Shown here piece by piece: positions 7,785 to 13,630 of a stretch of 14,689 nt of DNA (positions are counted from its first letter, which is position 1; each line of letters begins with the position of its first letter). Under the pieces are notes generated by a model. It worked only from the letters and a program-made list of their open reading frames with translations. It did not search any database and had not been told where the DNA came from. The stretch is from an uncultured Anaerovibrio sp. (GTDB lineage Bacteria; Bacillota; Negativicutes; Selenomonadales; Selenomonadaceae), in NCBI GenBank assembly GCA_900768695.1, contig CAAGDY010000337.1, forward strand, positions 1 through 14,689, read 5' to 3'. A program made the translations under genes and the position numbers.

Positions 7785-8426
7785 CTATTCCTTTTCCAGC
7801 CAGTTGTGCTTCAGGGCATACTCCACCAGCTCATGCTTCTGTGAAAAGCCCAGCTTCTGCATCAGACGCGTCTTGTAGGTGGACACTGTCTTGATGGAGA
7901 TGTAGAGCTTCTCCGCTATGACGGACAGGGAATAGCCCCGTGCCAGAAGGGAAAGCACCTCCTTTTCCCGCTTAGACAGCTCCGCCTCATCACCGGCAGG
8001 ATTGATGAAGCTGTCAATCAGGGCATGGGCATCCCGGCTGCCCAGGTACCGCTCCCCGCCGGCAACAGTACGAATGGCCCGAAACAGCTCCGCATCCACG
8101 GAATCCTTGCAAAGATAGCCATCCGCCCCCTGCAGCATTACCTCCCTGATGTACTGCTGCTCGCTGTACATGGTCAGAATCAGCACCCGGACGGGATACC
8201 TGCGCCGCCGTATCTCCCGCAGGCAGTCCATGCCGCCCATGCCTGGCATGGACAGGTCCAGGAGCACGATGTCTACCGGCTGTTCCTCCAGACGTGCCAA
8301 TGCCTCACGCCCATCCGATGCCTCCGCCAGCACCTGCATATCCTCCTGCGTTGACAGCAGGAGCTTCATGCCGGTTCTGAGTACCCTGTGGTCATCCACC
8401 AGCAAAATTTTCAAATTCCTACACAT
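7785..8426 (-). CDS. NarL/FixJ-family response regulator with LuxR-type HTH
   Basis: The 213-aa protein has a receiver domain at residues 5-122, with the acidic pair D11/D12, phospho-acceptor D57 in VLLDLSMPG, T85 and K107. A LuxR-type helix-turn-helix lies at ~148-210 (ELSKREKEVLSLLARG, then SIKTVSTYKTRL). All receiver residues are intact. It is the last gene of the sensory operon. Its ATG lies within the last codons of the kinase gene, an 8-nt overlap (ATGTGTAG), which indicates translational coupling and makes the kinase its cognate partner. Target promoters are not identifiable from the sequence. Confidence 0.95.
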   Translation of the reverse strand: MCRNLKILLVDDHRVLRTGMKLLLSTQEDMQVLAEASDGREALARLEEQPVDIVLLDLSMPGMGGMDCLREIRRRRYPVRVLILTMYSEQQYIREVMLQGADGYLCKDSVDAELFRAIRTVAGGERYLGSRDAHALIDSFINPAGDEAELSKREKEVLSLLARGYSLSVIAEKLYISIKTVSTYKTRLMQKLGFSQKHELVEYALKHNWLEKE

Positions 8427-9852
8427 TTTCTACCTCTGCACCCCCATCAACAGGTAAAGCTATACTGATTTTCGTCCCCCTGCCGGAAGCGGAATCCAGC
8501 CGGAAGCTCCCCTGCAAAAGCTCCGTCCGCTCCCTCATGCTCACAATTCCCAGATGCCTGCCCAGCCGCGCCTTTTCCTCCGCCTCCCTGTCAAAGCCGA
8601 TGCCATCATCCTGCACGGTCAGGTAAACCTGCCGGTTATGTACCAGCATATAGATGCTGACCCTTTCTGCCCCGGCGTGCTTCAGCACGTTGGCCACTGC
8701 CTCCTGCACGGTGCGGTAGCACATCAGGGCAACAGGCCTGGACAGGCTGGCAAAATCACCCTCAAAGCTCCAGCTCATATCGATATCCGGATTGGCGCGG
8801 CGGATTGGCTCCAGATATTTTTCCAGCGCCGCCACCAGCCCCAAATCCTCCAAAAGAGGCGGATGTAAATCCACGGCCAAACGACGCAGTCCTTCAAGGG
8901 TGACAGCCGTCAGCTCACGGATTTCAAACAGCATTTCCCTCTGCTCGTCCGTGTCCAGCTTGTCATGCAAAAGCCGCAGGTAGGTAAGTATGGTTGCCAT
9001 GGACTGGCTGCTCTCATCATGCAGCTCCCTGGATATGCGCCGCTGTTCGTTTTCGCGGGCGGAAAAAAGCTGCTGGATAAGCCACAGCCGCCCCTTTTCC
9101 TTTTCCTGCAAATCAGCGACCAGCCGGTTATTCCTCTCAATGGTACTCTGCAAGCCCGCCGACATTCTGTTAAAGGTATTTGCCAGCCTGCCCACCTCGT
9201 CCTGGGACGTTACCGGCACCTGAATACCATATTTTCCCTTGTCCATCTGCTTGACGGCAAAGGACAGCCTTGCTATAGGCTTCAAAAATTCGTGGGCATA
9301 TCCGGTAGCGAGGATGGCCGCCGCCACGCACACTATCAGCACCAGCAGGATGGCCAGCAGGCATTTTTCCTGCAAATCCGCCACCAGCTGCTTTTCTGCC
9401 ATACCCATGCGGATATACCCCAGAAAGCCGTCATCAATAGGAACCAATATCTCCCTGATGGTTCCCTCGTTGCTGGAAAACACCATGACATCCATCCCCT
9501 GCCTGCCGTCCGGCAACCTGACAGGGGGCAGGCCCCCGGGCAGTCCCTCCACAAAGGTGGAGGCCAGCACCTCCCCATCAGGGCTGGTGACGATGATATA
9601 GCGTATCTGGTCGTTGGCCTCCAGCGTTTTGGACATGCGCTCATGCAGGGCAAAGCTGTCATCCAGCAGTATATCATTGCTGATAACCGCCGCCATGGAG
9701 GTGGCAATTTCCTGCCCGGAGCGCACCAGCCCCGTTTCCAGCGAATTATAGGCCGTGCGGAGCATCGTGCCGCCGATGATAAGCCCGCAGATAAATATAC
9801 TGCCCACTATCAGCACGTTAAATTTATAGTATAGACCCTTTTCCTTCTTCAT
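8419..9852 (-). CDS. Membrane sensor histidine kinase, NarL/DegS (HisKA_3) type
   Basis: The 477-aa protein has TM1 at ~12-33, an extracytoplasmic sensor segment of ~130 residues (no recognised fold), TM2 at ~164-184 and a HAMP linker at ~185-238. A short coiled coil leads into the HisKA_3 dimerisation domain with phospho-acceptor H278 in RELHDE. The ATPase domain has N-box QEAVANVLKHA (N388), G1 DDGIGFD (415-421) and G2 GRHLGIVSM (431-439). It is expected to autophosphorylate on H278 and pass phosphate to D57 of the overlapping response regulator. ATG at 9852 is preferred over an upstream TTG because GGAG precedes it by 7 nt. The gene immediately upstream encodes a PhnD-like binding lipoprotein, so the sensor domain may read the ligand-loaded state of that protein. 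Confidence 0.94.
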   Translation of the reverse strand: MKKEKGLYYKFNVLIVGSIFICGLIIGGTMLRTAYNSLETGLVRSGQEIATSMAAVISNDILLDDSFALHERMSKTLEANDQIRYIIVTSPDGEVLASTFVEGLPGGLPPVRLPDGRQGMDVMVFSSNEGTIREILVPIDDGFLGYIRMGMAEKQLVADLQEKCLLAILLVLIVCVAAAILATGYAHEFLKPIARLSFAVKQMDKGKYGIQVPVTSQDEVGRLANTFNRMSAGLQSTIERNNRLVADLQEKEKGRLWLIQQLFSARENEQRRISRELHDESSQSMATILTYLRLLHDKLDTDEQREMLFEIRELTAVTLEGLRRLAVDLHPPLLEDLGLVAALEKYLEPIRRANPDIDMSWSFEGDFASLSRPVALMCYRTVQEAVANVLKHAGAERVSIYMLVHNRQVYLTVQDDGIGFDREAEEKARLGRHLGIVSMRERTELLQGSFRLDSASGRGTKISIALPVDGGAEVENV

Positions 9853-9891
9853 ACACAATCTCCGTCCGGATATTACACATCAATACAGCAT

Positions 9892-9935
9892 GCCATCCTT
9901 CCGGCCTTTCCGCCTGCAAAGGCCGGAAGGATGGC
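9892..9935 (-). repeat. Perfect 18-bp intercistronic hairpin between lipoprotein and kinase genes
   Basis: GCCATCCTTCCGGCCTTT (9892-9909) is exactly complementary to 9918-9935, with an 8-nt loop. It starts 6 nt after the lipoprotein stop codon and ends ~40 nt before the kinase ATG. Neither strand has a T-run after the stem, so it is not a standard terminator. By analogy with stable hairpins between binding-protein and permease genes, it may protect the upstream mRNA and lower downstream expression. Confidence 0.8.
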
Positions 9936-9941
9936 CCTCTG

Positions 9942-10985
9942 TCAGCTTTCAGGCAGGCCCTCGCGCTGCCTGAACTTCCGCTTCAGCTCATTGTAGGCAT
10001 CAGGCTGTGGCGGCACAAATTTATCGATAATAACCTGCTGCATGGCCTCTGCCATCTCCGGATTTTCATCCATGTGAAAGAAAATTTCCTGCAATCTCTG
10101 CTTGGTTTCCGGCGGCAGGTCCTGCCGCATGACCACAGGCCCCGTCGGCGTCGGCTTCATCACCCCGATAATCCTGATTTTCTCATCCAGCCTGCTGTCG
10201 TGCTTTCTGGCGTAATCATAAATCTGGCTGTCAATACCGGCCCCGTCTGCCAGCTTGTTTTCCACCGCCCACAGTGATTTATCGTGGCTGTAGGTGTAAA
10301 AGCACCGCTGAAAAAACTGCTCCGACGTAGTCTGATACTCGTCCATCAGCATGTAATCAACTGCCAGCCGCCCGGAATAGCTCAACGGGTCCGTAAAGGC
10401 AAAGGTACGTCCCCTCAGCTGGGAAAAGGTCGTGATGTTGCTGTCTGCATTGACGATAAAATATGCCTTGTAAAAAACCGTGCCATCCGTCTGCACCATG
10501 GCAAGAAGCTCCAGAGGTATCATGCCATTGTAGGAGGTATACGCCCCGGTGGAAATAAAGGCAATGTCCGCCTCGCCCCCTGCCAGCAGCATATTCATTT
10601 CCTCATAGGTCTTTCTCTGCACCAGCACCGCAGGGCGCCCCAGCTCCTTCGCAATATAATCCACCATCTTCTGATAGGATTTGCGGGTTTCGATGGGCGA
10701 TATAACAGAGGCAAATGCGATGCGCAAAGGAGCCTCCCTGCCCTTGAGGCCTCCCGCCTCCGCACCAATGCCGGCACTTCCCTCCCGGCTGCTCTCCTGG
10801 GTGCTGGTAAAATCAATCTCGCCCTGCTTCTGCTCACAGCCGCCGCACAGCAGGCAGAAGGAAAAAATCAATAGCGCCAGCAGCAGATGCACCGGCACCG
10901 TCCAGAGCTGTTTTTTCTTCGCAGTGACGCCATGCCCATAGCCGGGCACGGCATTTCCCCGGCTTTTGTTCAGCAAAAATCTCAC
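9942..10985 (-). CDS. PhnD-like substrate-binding lipoprotein (phosphate/phosphite/phosphonate family)
   Basis: This 347-aa protein has a basic N-region (TAKKKQ), a hydrophobic stretch at ~30-46 and Cys50 in LLCGGC, a slightly atypical lipobox. It is therefore probably a membrane-anchored extracytoplasmic lipoprotein. A low-complexity Ser/Gly/Glu linker (~51-85) precedes a periplasmic-binding-protein type 2 domain. That domain has hallmarks of the PhnD family: PLRIAFASVISP, GGEADIAFISTGAY, and the TFAFTDPLSYSG segment. No permease or ATPase genes are nearby. It lies with a kinase/regulator pair, so a sensing role rather than uptake is inferred. The frame opens with GTG at 10985, overlapping the ACT gene stop (GTGA). 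A second GTG at 10949 with GGGGA upstream would give a shorter N-region of more usual length; the start is therefore unsettled. The ligand is unknown. Confidence 0.87.
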   Translation of the reverse strand: MRFLLNKSRGNAVPGYGHGVTAKKKQLWTVPVHLLLALLIFSFCLLCGGCEQKQGEIDFTSTQESSREGSAGIGAEAGGLKGREAPLRIAFASVISPIETRKSYQKMVDYIAKELGRPAVLVQRKTYEEMNMLLAGGEADIAFISTGAYTSYNGMIPLELLAMVQTDGTVFYKAYFIVNADSNITTFSQLRGRTFAFTDPLSYSGRLAVDYMLMDEYQTTSEQFFQRCFYTYSHDKSLWAVENKLADGAGIDSQIYDYARKHDSRLDEKIRIIGVMKPTPTGPVVMRQDLPPETKQRLQEIFFHMDENPEMAEAMQQVIIDKFVPPQPDAYNELKRKFRQREGLPES

Positions 10986-11353
10986 CTCGCCGCCACCTGG
11001 TAGCCGGCAGACGACAGAACGCGTACCGCCTCCTGCTCCTTGTCCTGCCTGACCAGAATATAATCCGTGTTAAATGTAGAAATGGCAAAAATACTGATTT
11101 TATGCTCCGCCAGAAGACAGGACAGCCTTGCCAGAATTCCCACCAGGGAAAAATCCAGCACCCCGTCTATGTAGAAGCCGCGCCAGCCGTCCTCGCGCTC
11201 CAGCACGTTGCCTGGAACCTTGCCCGTCAGGCAGACAAGGGAATTTTCCTCCCCCGTCCTGCCGATAAAGCAATACTCTGCCGTCAAATCCACCTGCGAA
11301 TAATCCTCCACCTTGCAGACAGAAAAATCCCTGCCGATTAATTTTATTTCCAT
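10982..11353 (-). CDS. Small ACT-domain protein (COG3603-type)
   Basis: The 123-aa product carries a C-terminal ACT domain with the diagnostic DFSLVGILARLSCLLAEHKI and SIFAISTFNTDYILV segments seen in COG3603/ACT_7 proteins. These are stand-alone aspartokinase-like ACT modules of unknown role that are thought to bind amino acids. It is not the ilvH-type ALS small subunit. The ATG at 11353 is chosen over a longer in-frame extension because GGGGAGG lies 8 nt upstream; the extension would run through the promoter-like region. It heads the ACT-PhnD-kinase-regulator unit, overlapping the lipoprotein gene by 4 nt. The ALS-like gene is 179 nt upstream on the same strand with no terminator seen between, so read-through is possible. 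Confidence 0.85.
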   Translation of the reverse strand: MEIKLIGRDFSVCKVEDYSQVDLTAEYCFIGRTGEENSLVCLTGKVPGNVLEREDGWRGFYIDGVLDFSLVGILARLSCLLAEHKISIFAISTFNTDYILVRQDKEQEAVRVLSSAGYQVAAR

Positions 11354-11402
11354 AGAGCCTGCCTCCCCTGCCATGCGGCAAACATTATTGCCCCACGCCT
11401 TA

Positions 11403-11474
11403 GTGCATAATCTCGGCGCGTCATATTGCTGCACAGGCTTATGCACCATTTTGTTACATAATCTCATTGCATAA
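11403..11474 (-). promoter_or_regulatory. Cluster of TTATGYA-type sites upstream of the ACT operon (includes TTATGCAA copy 2)
   Basis: Within 72 bp there are four related octamers. On the plus strand they read GTGCATAA (11403-11410), TTATGCAC (11439-11446), TTACATAA (11454-11461) and TTGCATAA (11467-11474). The first two are exact inverted copies separated by 28 bp. A TATATT box (minus strand, just upstream of 11467-11474) could be a -10, without a convincing -35. This looks like an operator region for the ACT-PhnD-kinase-regulator operon. The binding protein is unknown; the response regulator and TetR are candidates. Confidence 0.4.
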
Positions 11475-11532
11475 AATATACTGAATTCATTTTACACTAT
11501 TTTCAGATATTTTGCTTGGATTTTCCACGGCT

Positions 11533-12702
11533 TTATTTAAAAAGCATTTCCGTCAGGGGCTTCCCCGGCGGCACAATTGGCAGTACCTTCCAATGGCTGT
11601 CAATGACAAACTCTATCAGGCAGGGAACATGCCTGTTCCTGCCGGCCTCTGCCAGGGCAGGCTCTATTTCCTCCGCCTTCTCAATCCTGATGCCCCTGGC
11701 ACCACAGCTTTCGGCCAGGCTGACAAAATCTGGAATATACGCCGGACAGGCTGCTGCATTGCTACCACTGTCTGCGCTCTTCCTGCTGACATTGTTCCTG
11801 CCCCTGTTACAGTCCTTGCCGACGCACCTCCCATCACAGCTGCGTCGATAGCCAAGGCAGGTGTGGGCATAACGCTGATTATAAAACATTTCCTGCCATT
11901 GGCGCACGTTGCCCAGGCGGCCATTATTAAATACGCAGATTATCAGGGGCAATTCATAGGCCGCGGCCGTCACCAGCTCCTGCATGTTCATCTGCATGCC
12001 GCCATCCCCTGCAATCACAAGCACAGCCTTGTCAGGATTGACCAGCTTCGCCCCGATTGCCGCCGGCAATCCGTAGCCCATAGTTCCCATGCCGCCGGAG
12101 GTAATCAGGCGCCTTTCTTGATTGAGATGTAAAAGCTGAGCGGCCCACAGCTGATTCTGCCCCACATCAGCAGAGATTATTCCCTCCGGAAACAATCTGT
12201 TCAGCGCATCGATGATTGTCAGCGGTGTCATGCCCTCCCCCGGCATGCTCCGGGGAACAGCCTGCTGCCACCCGGCAATCTCCCTGCGCCATGCCGCCCT
12301 GTCCGGTGGCTCCGTCACGGCGTATTTGGCAACAGGTGCTACGATACTGGCAATATCCAGCTCCTGAAATGCTTCCCTGCCCAGAAGCTCCGAAGCAACC
12401 TGCCCTGTAAAGCATACCAGCGGCACGCTGTTAAAGGCCGCGGTGGCAATGCCCGTCACCAGATTGGCAGCCCCCGGACCGCTGGTAGCCAGGCACACTC
12501 CTACCCTACCGGTAGTTCGGGCATAGCCGTCTGCGGCATGAGCCGCCGCCTGCTCATGCCGAGGCAAAATCACCTCTATGTCCTTCTCATCATAGAGGGC
12601 ATCAAACAAATCCATGGCCTGGACCCCGGGATACCAAAACAGCATCTCTACGCCCTCCGCCTTCAATGCCTTTACAAACAACTCTGCACCTGTGATTTCC
12701 AT
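11533..12702 (-). CDS. Acetolactate-synthase-like TPP enzyme lacking its central domain (internally deleted ilvB homologue)
   Basis: The 389-aa product is clearly related to the ALS/AHAS large subunit, which is normally ~550-590 aa. The N-terminal PYR domain is recognisable (1-~130), with catalytic Glu50 in PRHEQAAAHAADGYAR and the SGPGAANLVTGIATA motif. After VAKYAVTEPPD (124-134) the sequence jumps to AAWRREIAGWQQ, which matches the end of the central domain. The rest of the central FAD-binding domain, about 180-200 residues, is absent. The C-terminal PP domain (160-389) is intact, with GDVGQ-like DVGQNQLWAAQ, the TPP/Mg motif GDGGMQMN...NN (232-260) and PIVPPGKPL near the end. A ~37-residue insert with five Cys lies at 282-319. 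The reading frame is unbroken. ATG at 12702 with GGAAGGG 9 nt upstream is preferred over a longer frame start. It is either a decayed in-frame deletion allele or a repurposed two-domain decarboxylase. True AHAS activity seems unlikely. Confidence 0.8.
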   Translation of the reverse strand: MEITGAELFVKALKAEGVEMLFWYPGVQAMDLFDALYDEKDIEVILPRHEQAAAHAADGYARTTGRVGVCLATSGPGAANLVTGIATAAFNSVPLVCFTGQVASELLGREAFQELDIASIVAPVAKYAVTEPPDRAAWRREIAGWQQAVPRSMPGEGMTPLTIIDALNRLFPEGIISADVGQNQLWAAQLLHLNQERRLITSGGMGTMGYGLPAAIGAKLVNPDKAVLVIAGDGGMQMNMQELVTAAAYELPLIICVFNNGRLGNVRQWQEMFYNQRYAHTCLGYRRSCDGRCVGKDCNRGRNNVSRKSADSGSNAAACPAYIPDFVSLAESCGARGIRIEKAEEIEPALAEAGRNRHVPCLIEFVIDSHWKVLPIVPPGKPLTEMLFK

Positions 12703-12806
12703 CTCCCTGCACCCTTCCTTCCATATCCGGTCCTGCATATCCATATACAATATTTTTACGCAGTACATTCATTTATATACAACCCCGCGCTCATGCGTGT
12801 GCTTAC

Positions 12807-12814
12807 TTGCATAA
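12807..12814 (-). promoter_or_regulatory. TTATGCAA octamer, copy 3 (upstream of the ALS-like gene)
   Basis: The minus strand reads TTATGCAA about 105 nt upstream of the ALS-like ATG. It is identical in sequence and orientation to the copies upstream of the ACT operon and of the HAD gene. The AT-rich stretch between it and the gene contains TTGTAT and TAAAAA at 18-nt spacing, a weak promoter candidate only. Confidence 0.25.
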
Positions 12815-12823
12815 CAGGTATTT

Positions 12824-12854
12824 TTTTCGGCACTGCCTACGGCAGTACCGAAAA
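12824..12854. repeat. Palindromic hairpin between tetR and the ALS-like gene
   Basis: TTTTCGG-C-ACTGCC pairs with GGCAGT-A-CCGAAAA around a 3-nt loop, giving 13 pairs with a single internal mismatch. It lies ~40 nt after the tetR stop codon. The T-run (plus strand) sits before, not after, the stem, and on the minus strand the stem is followed by A residues. Hence it is not a canonical terminator for tetR, and an operator or mRNA structure is equally possible. Confidence 0.6.
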
Positions 12855-12859
12855 GCCGG
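12839..12859 (+). repeat. Direct repeat copy A flanking tetR
   Basis: TACGGCAGTAC followed by CGAAAAGCCGG is closely matched at 13560-13580 (TACGGCAGTAC, then TGACAGCCGG) in the same orientation, differing by one gap and about two substitutions. Copy A overlaps the right arm of the palindrome just downstream of tetR. Confidence 0.55.
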
Positions 12860-12894
12860 TCAATCACGCATGAATCGACGGTTATTTGATTTGC

Positions 12895-13488
12895 TTAATT
12901 TTCTGTTTCAGGCAGTCCCCGGATAAACATATCCACACTGCTTCTGATATACATTTCCTGCTTCACCCCTGAAAGCCTGTCCCCGAAGGAGGCCTGCAAA
13001 AAAACGTAGCCAAAGGCCGCAGAAAAAAAAGCCAGCACCCTTGCAGACAAAACCTCACGACTAAAGCGCGGCAATCTGCCCAGCTCCTGCATTTTCTGCA
13101 AATAATCAGTCAGTGCCGCTATAAAAGCCTCCGGCACCTTCATAATAAACGGAGCGGTTTCCTCATACAGCTGCGGTGCCCGCAGTCCGATGGACAGATT
13201 CACAAAATCAGGTGTCATCCTTTCCATGTAGGCAGACATGAACATTTCAAGGTCCTGCCGAAGCTCCCATTTGACATCGGCAAAAAGCTCCGGCGTAATA
13301 TTTGCACGCCATGCCGCCTGGCTGACACCTGCCAGCACTATATCCTTCTTACTGCCAAACTTGCGGAACAGGGTACACTCATTTACCCCTGCCACCTGGG
13401 CAATTTCCTTTGTAGTTGTGGCAGTATATCCTTTTTCACGCACCAGCCTCATAGCTGCAACCACGATTTTTGTGCTTGTATCGTCCAA
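12895..13488 (-). CDS. TetR/AcrR-family transcriptional regulator
   Basis: The 197-aa protein has an N-terminal TetR HTH (KIVVAAMRLVREKGYTATTT, then KEIAQVAGVN and TLFRKFGSKKDI, residues ~6-55). A helical ligand-binding/dimerisation domain follows, typical in length and without a recognisable ligand signature. No in-frame ATG exists near the start. TTG at 13488 is chosen because GGAGGTG lies 5 nt upstream; a TTG at 13506 would place that site inside the gene. A strong promoter lies upstream. Neighbours on the same strand are the ALS-like gene downstream and the epimerase-like gene upstream; the flanking repeats suggest possible autoregulation. Its effector and targets are unknown. Confidence 0.9.
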   Translation of the reverse strand: MDDTSTKIVVAAMRLVREKGYTATTTKEIAQVAGVNECTLFRKFGSKKDIVLAGVSQAAWRANITPELFADVKWELRQDLEMFMSAYMERMTPDFVNLSIGLRAPQLYEETAPFIMKVPEAFIAALTDYLQKMQELGRLPRFSREVLSARVLAFFSAAFGYVFLQASFGDRLSGVKQEMYIRSSVDMFIRGLPETEN

Positions 13489-13518
13489 AGCCCCACCTCC
13501 ATGCAAGTAACCACTTTC

Positions 13519-13547
13519 ATGCTAGCAAAAATCCATCCCTCTGTCAA
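13519..13547 (-). promoter_or_regulatory. Promoter of the tetR gene
   Basis: On the minus strand, a consensus TTGACA (-35, 13542-13547) and TAGCAT (-10, 13519-13524) are separated by 17 nt. This places transcription start ~25 nt before the TTG start codon. Direct repeat copy B lies 13 bp upstream of the -35. Confidence 0.7.
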
Positions 13548-13559
13548 CAGGGCATAAAA

Positions 13560-13580
13560 TACGGCAGTACTGACAGCCGG
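13560..13580 (+). repeat. Direct repeat copy B, upstream of the tetR promoter
   Basis: TACGGCAGTAC followed by TGACAGCCGG is the partner of copy A at 12839-12859. The CGGCAGT...ACAGCCG part is itself an imperfect palindrome with one A-A mismatch, the shape expected of a TetR-family operator. Confidence 0.5.
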
Positions 13581-13596
13581 GCCAAGTCTCCGCACT

Positions 13597-13630
13597 AAAA
13601 AACCAGGCTAAAAAGCACATGGCTCAGCCT
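13597..13630 (-). terminator. Weak candidate terminator at the end of the epimerase-like gene
   Basis: On the minus strand AGGCT (13626-13630, overlapping the stop codon) can pair with AGCCT (13605-13609), followed by GGTTTTTT. The stem is short and the loop is 16 nt, so confidence is limited, but the U-run is good. Confidence 0.35.

Noticed and set aside
9892..9935. Rho-independent terminator between the lipoprotein and kinase genes
   Set aside because: No run of T follows the stem on either strand, and no clear promoter for the kinase gene follows it.
10982..11353. ilvH-type regulatory subunit of acetolactate synthase
   Set aside because: The ACT module matches the COG3603 type (DFSL...SIFAIST motif), not the IlvH type, and it is coupled to the PhnD gene rather than to the ALS-like gene.
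11354..11467. N-terminal extension of the ACT protein by 38 residues
   Set aside because: The extension runs through the motif-rich regulatory region and lacks domain similarity, while ATG 11353 has a strong ribosome site.
11746..11859. Double frameshift as the cause of the odd segment in the ALS-like protein
   Set aside because: Both flanks are in the same frame, the segment has no stop codons, and the flanking Cys residues (HTCLG, ACPAY) fit a genuine insert.
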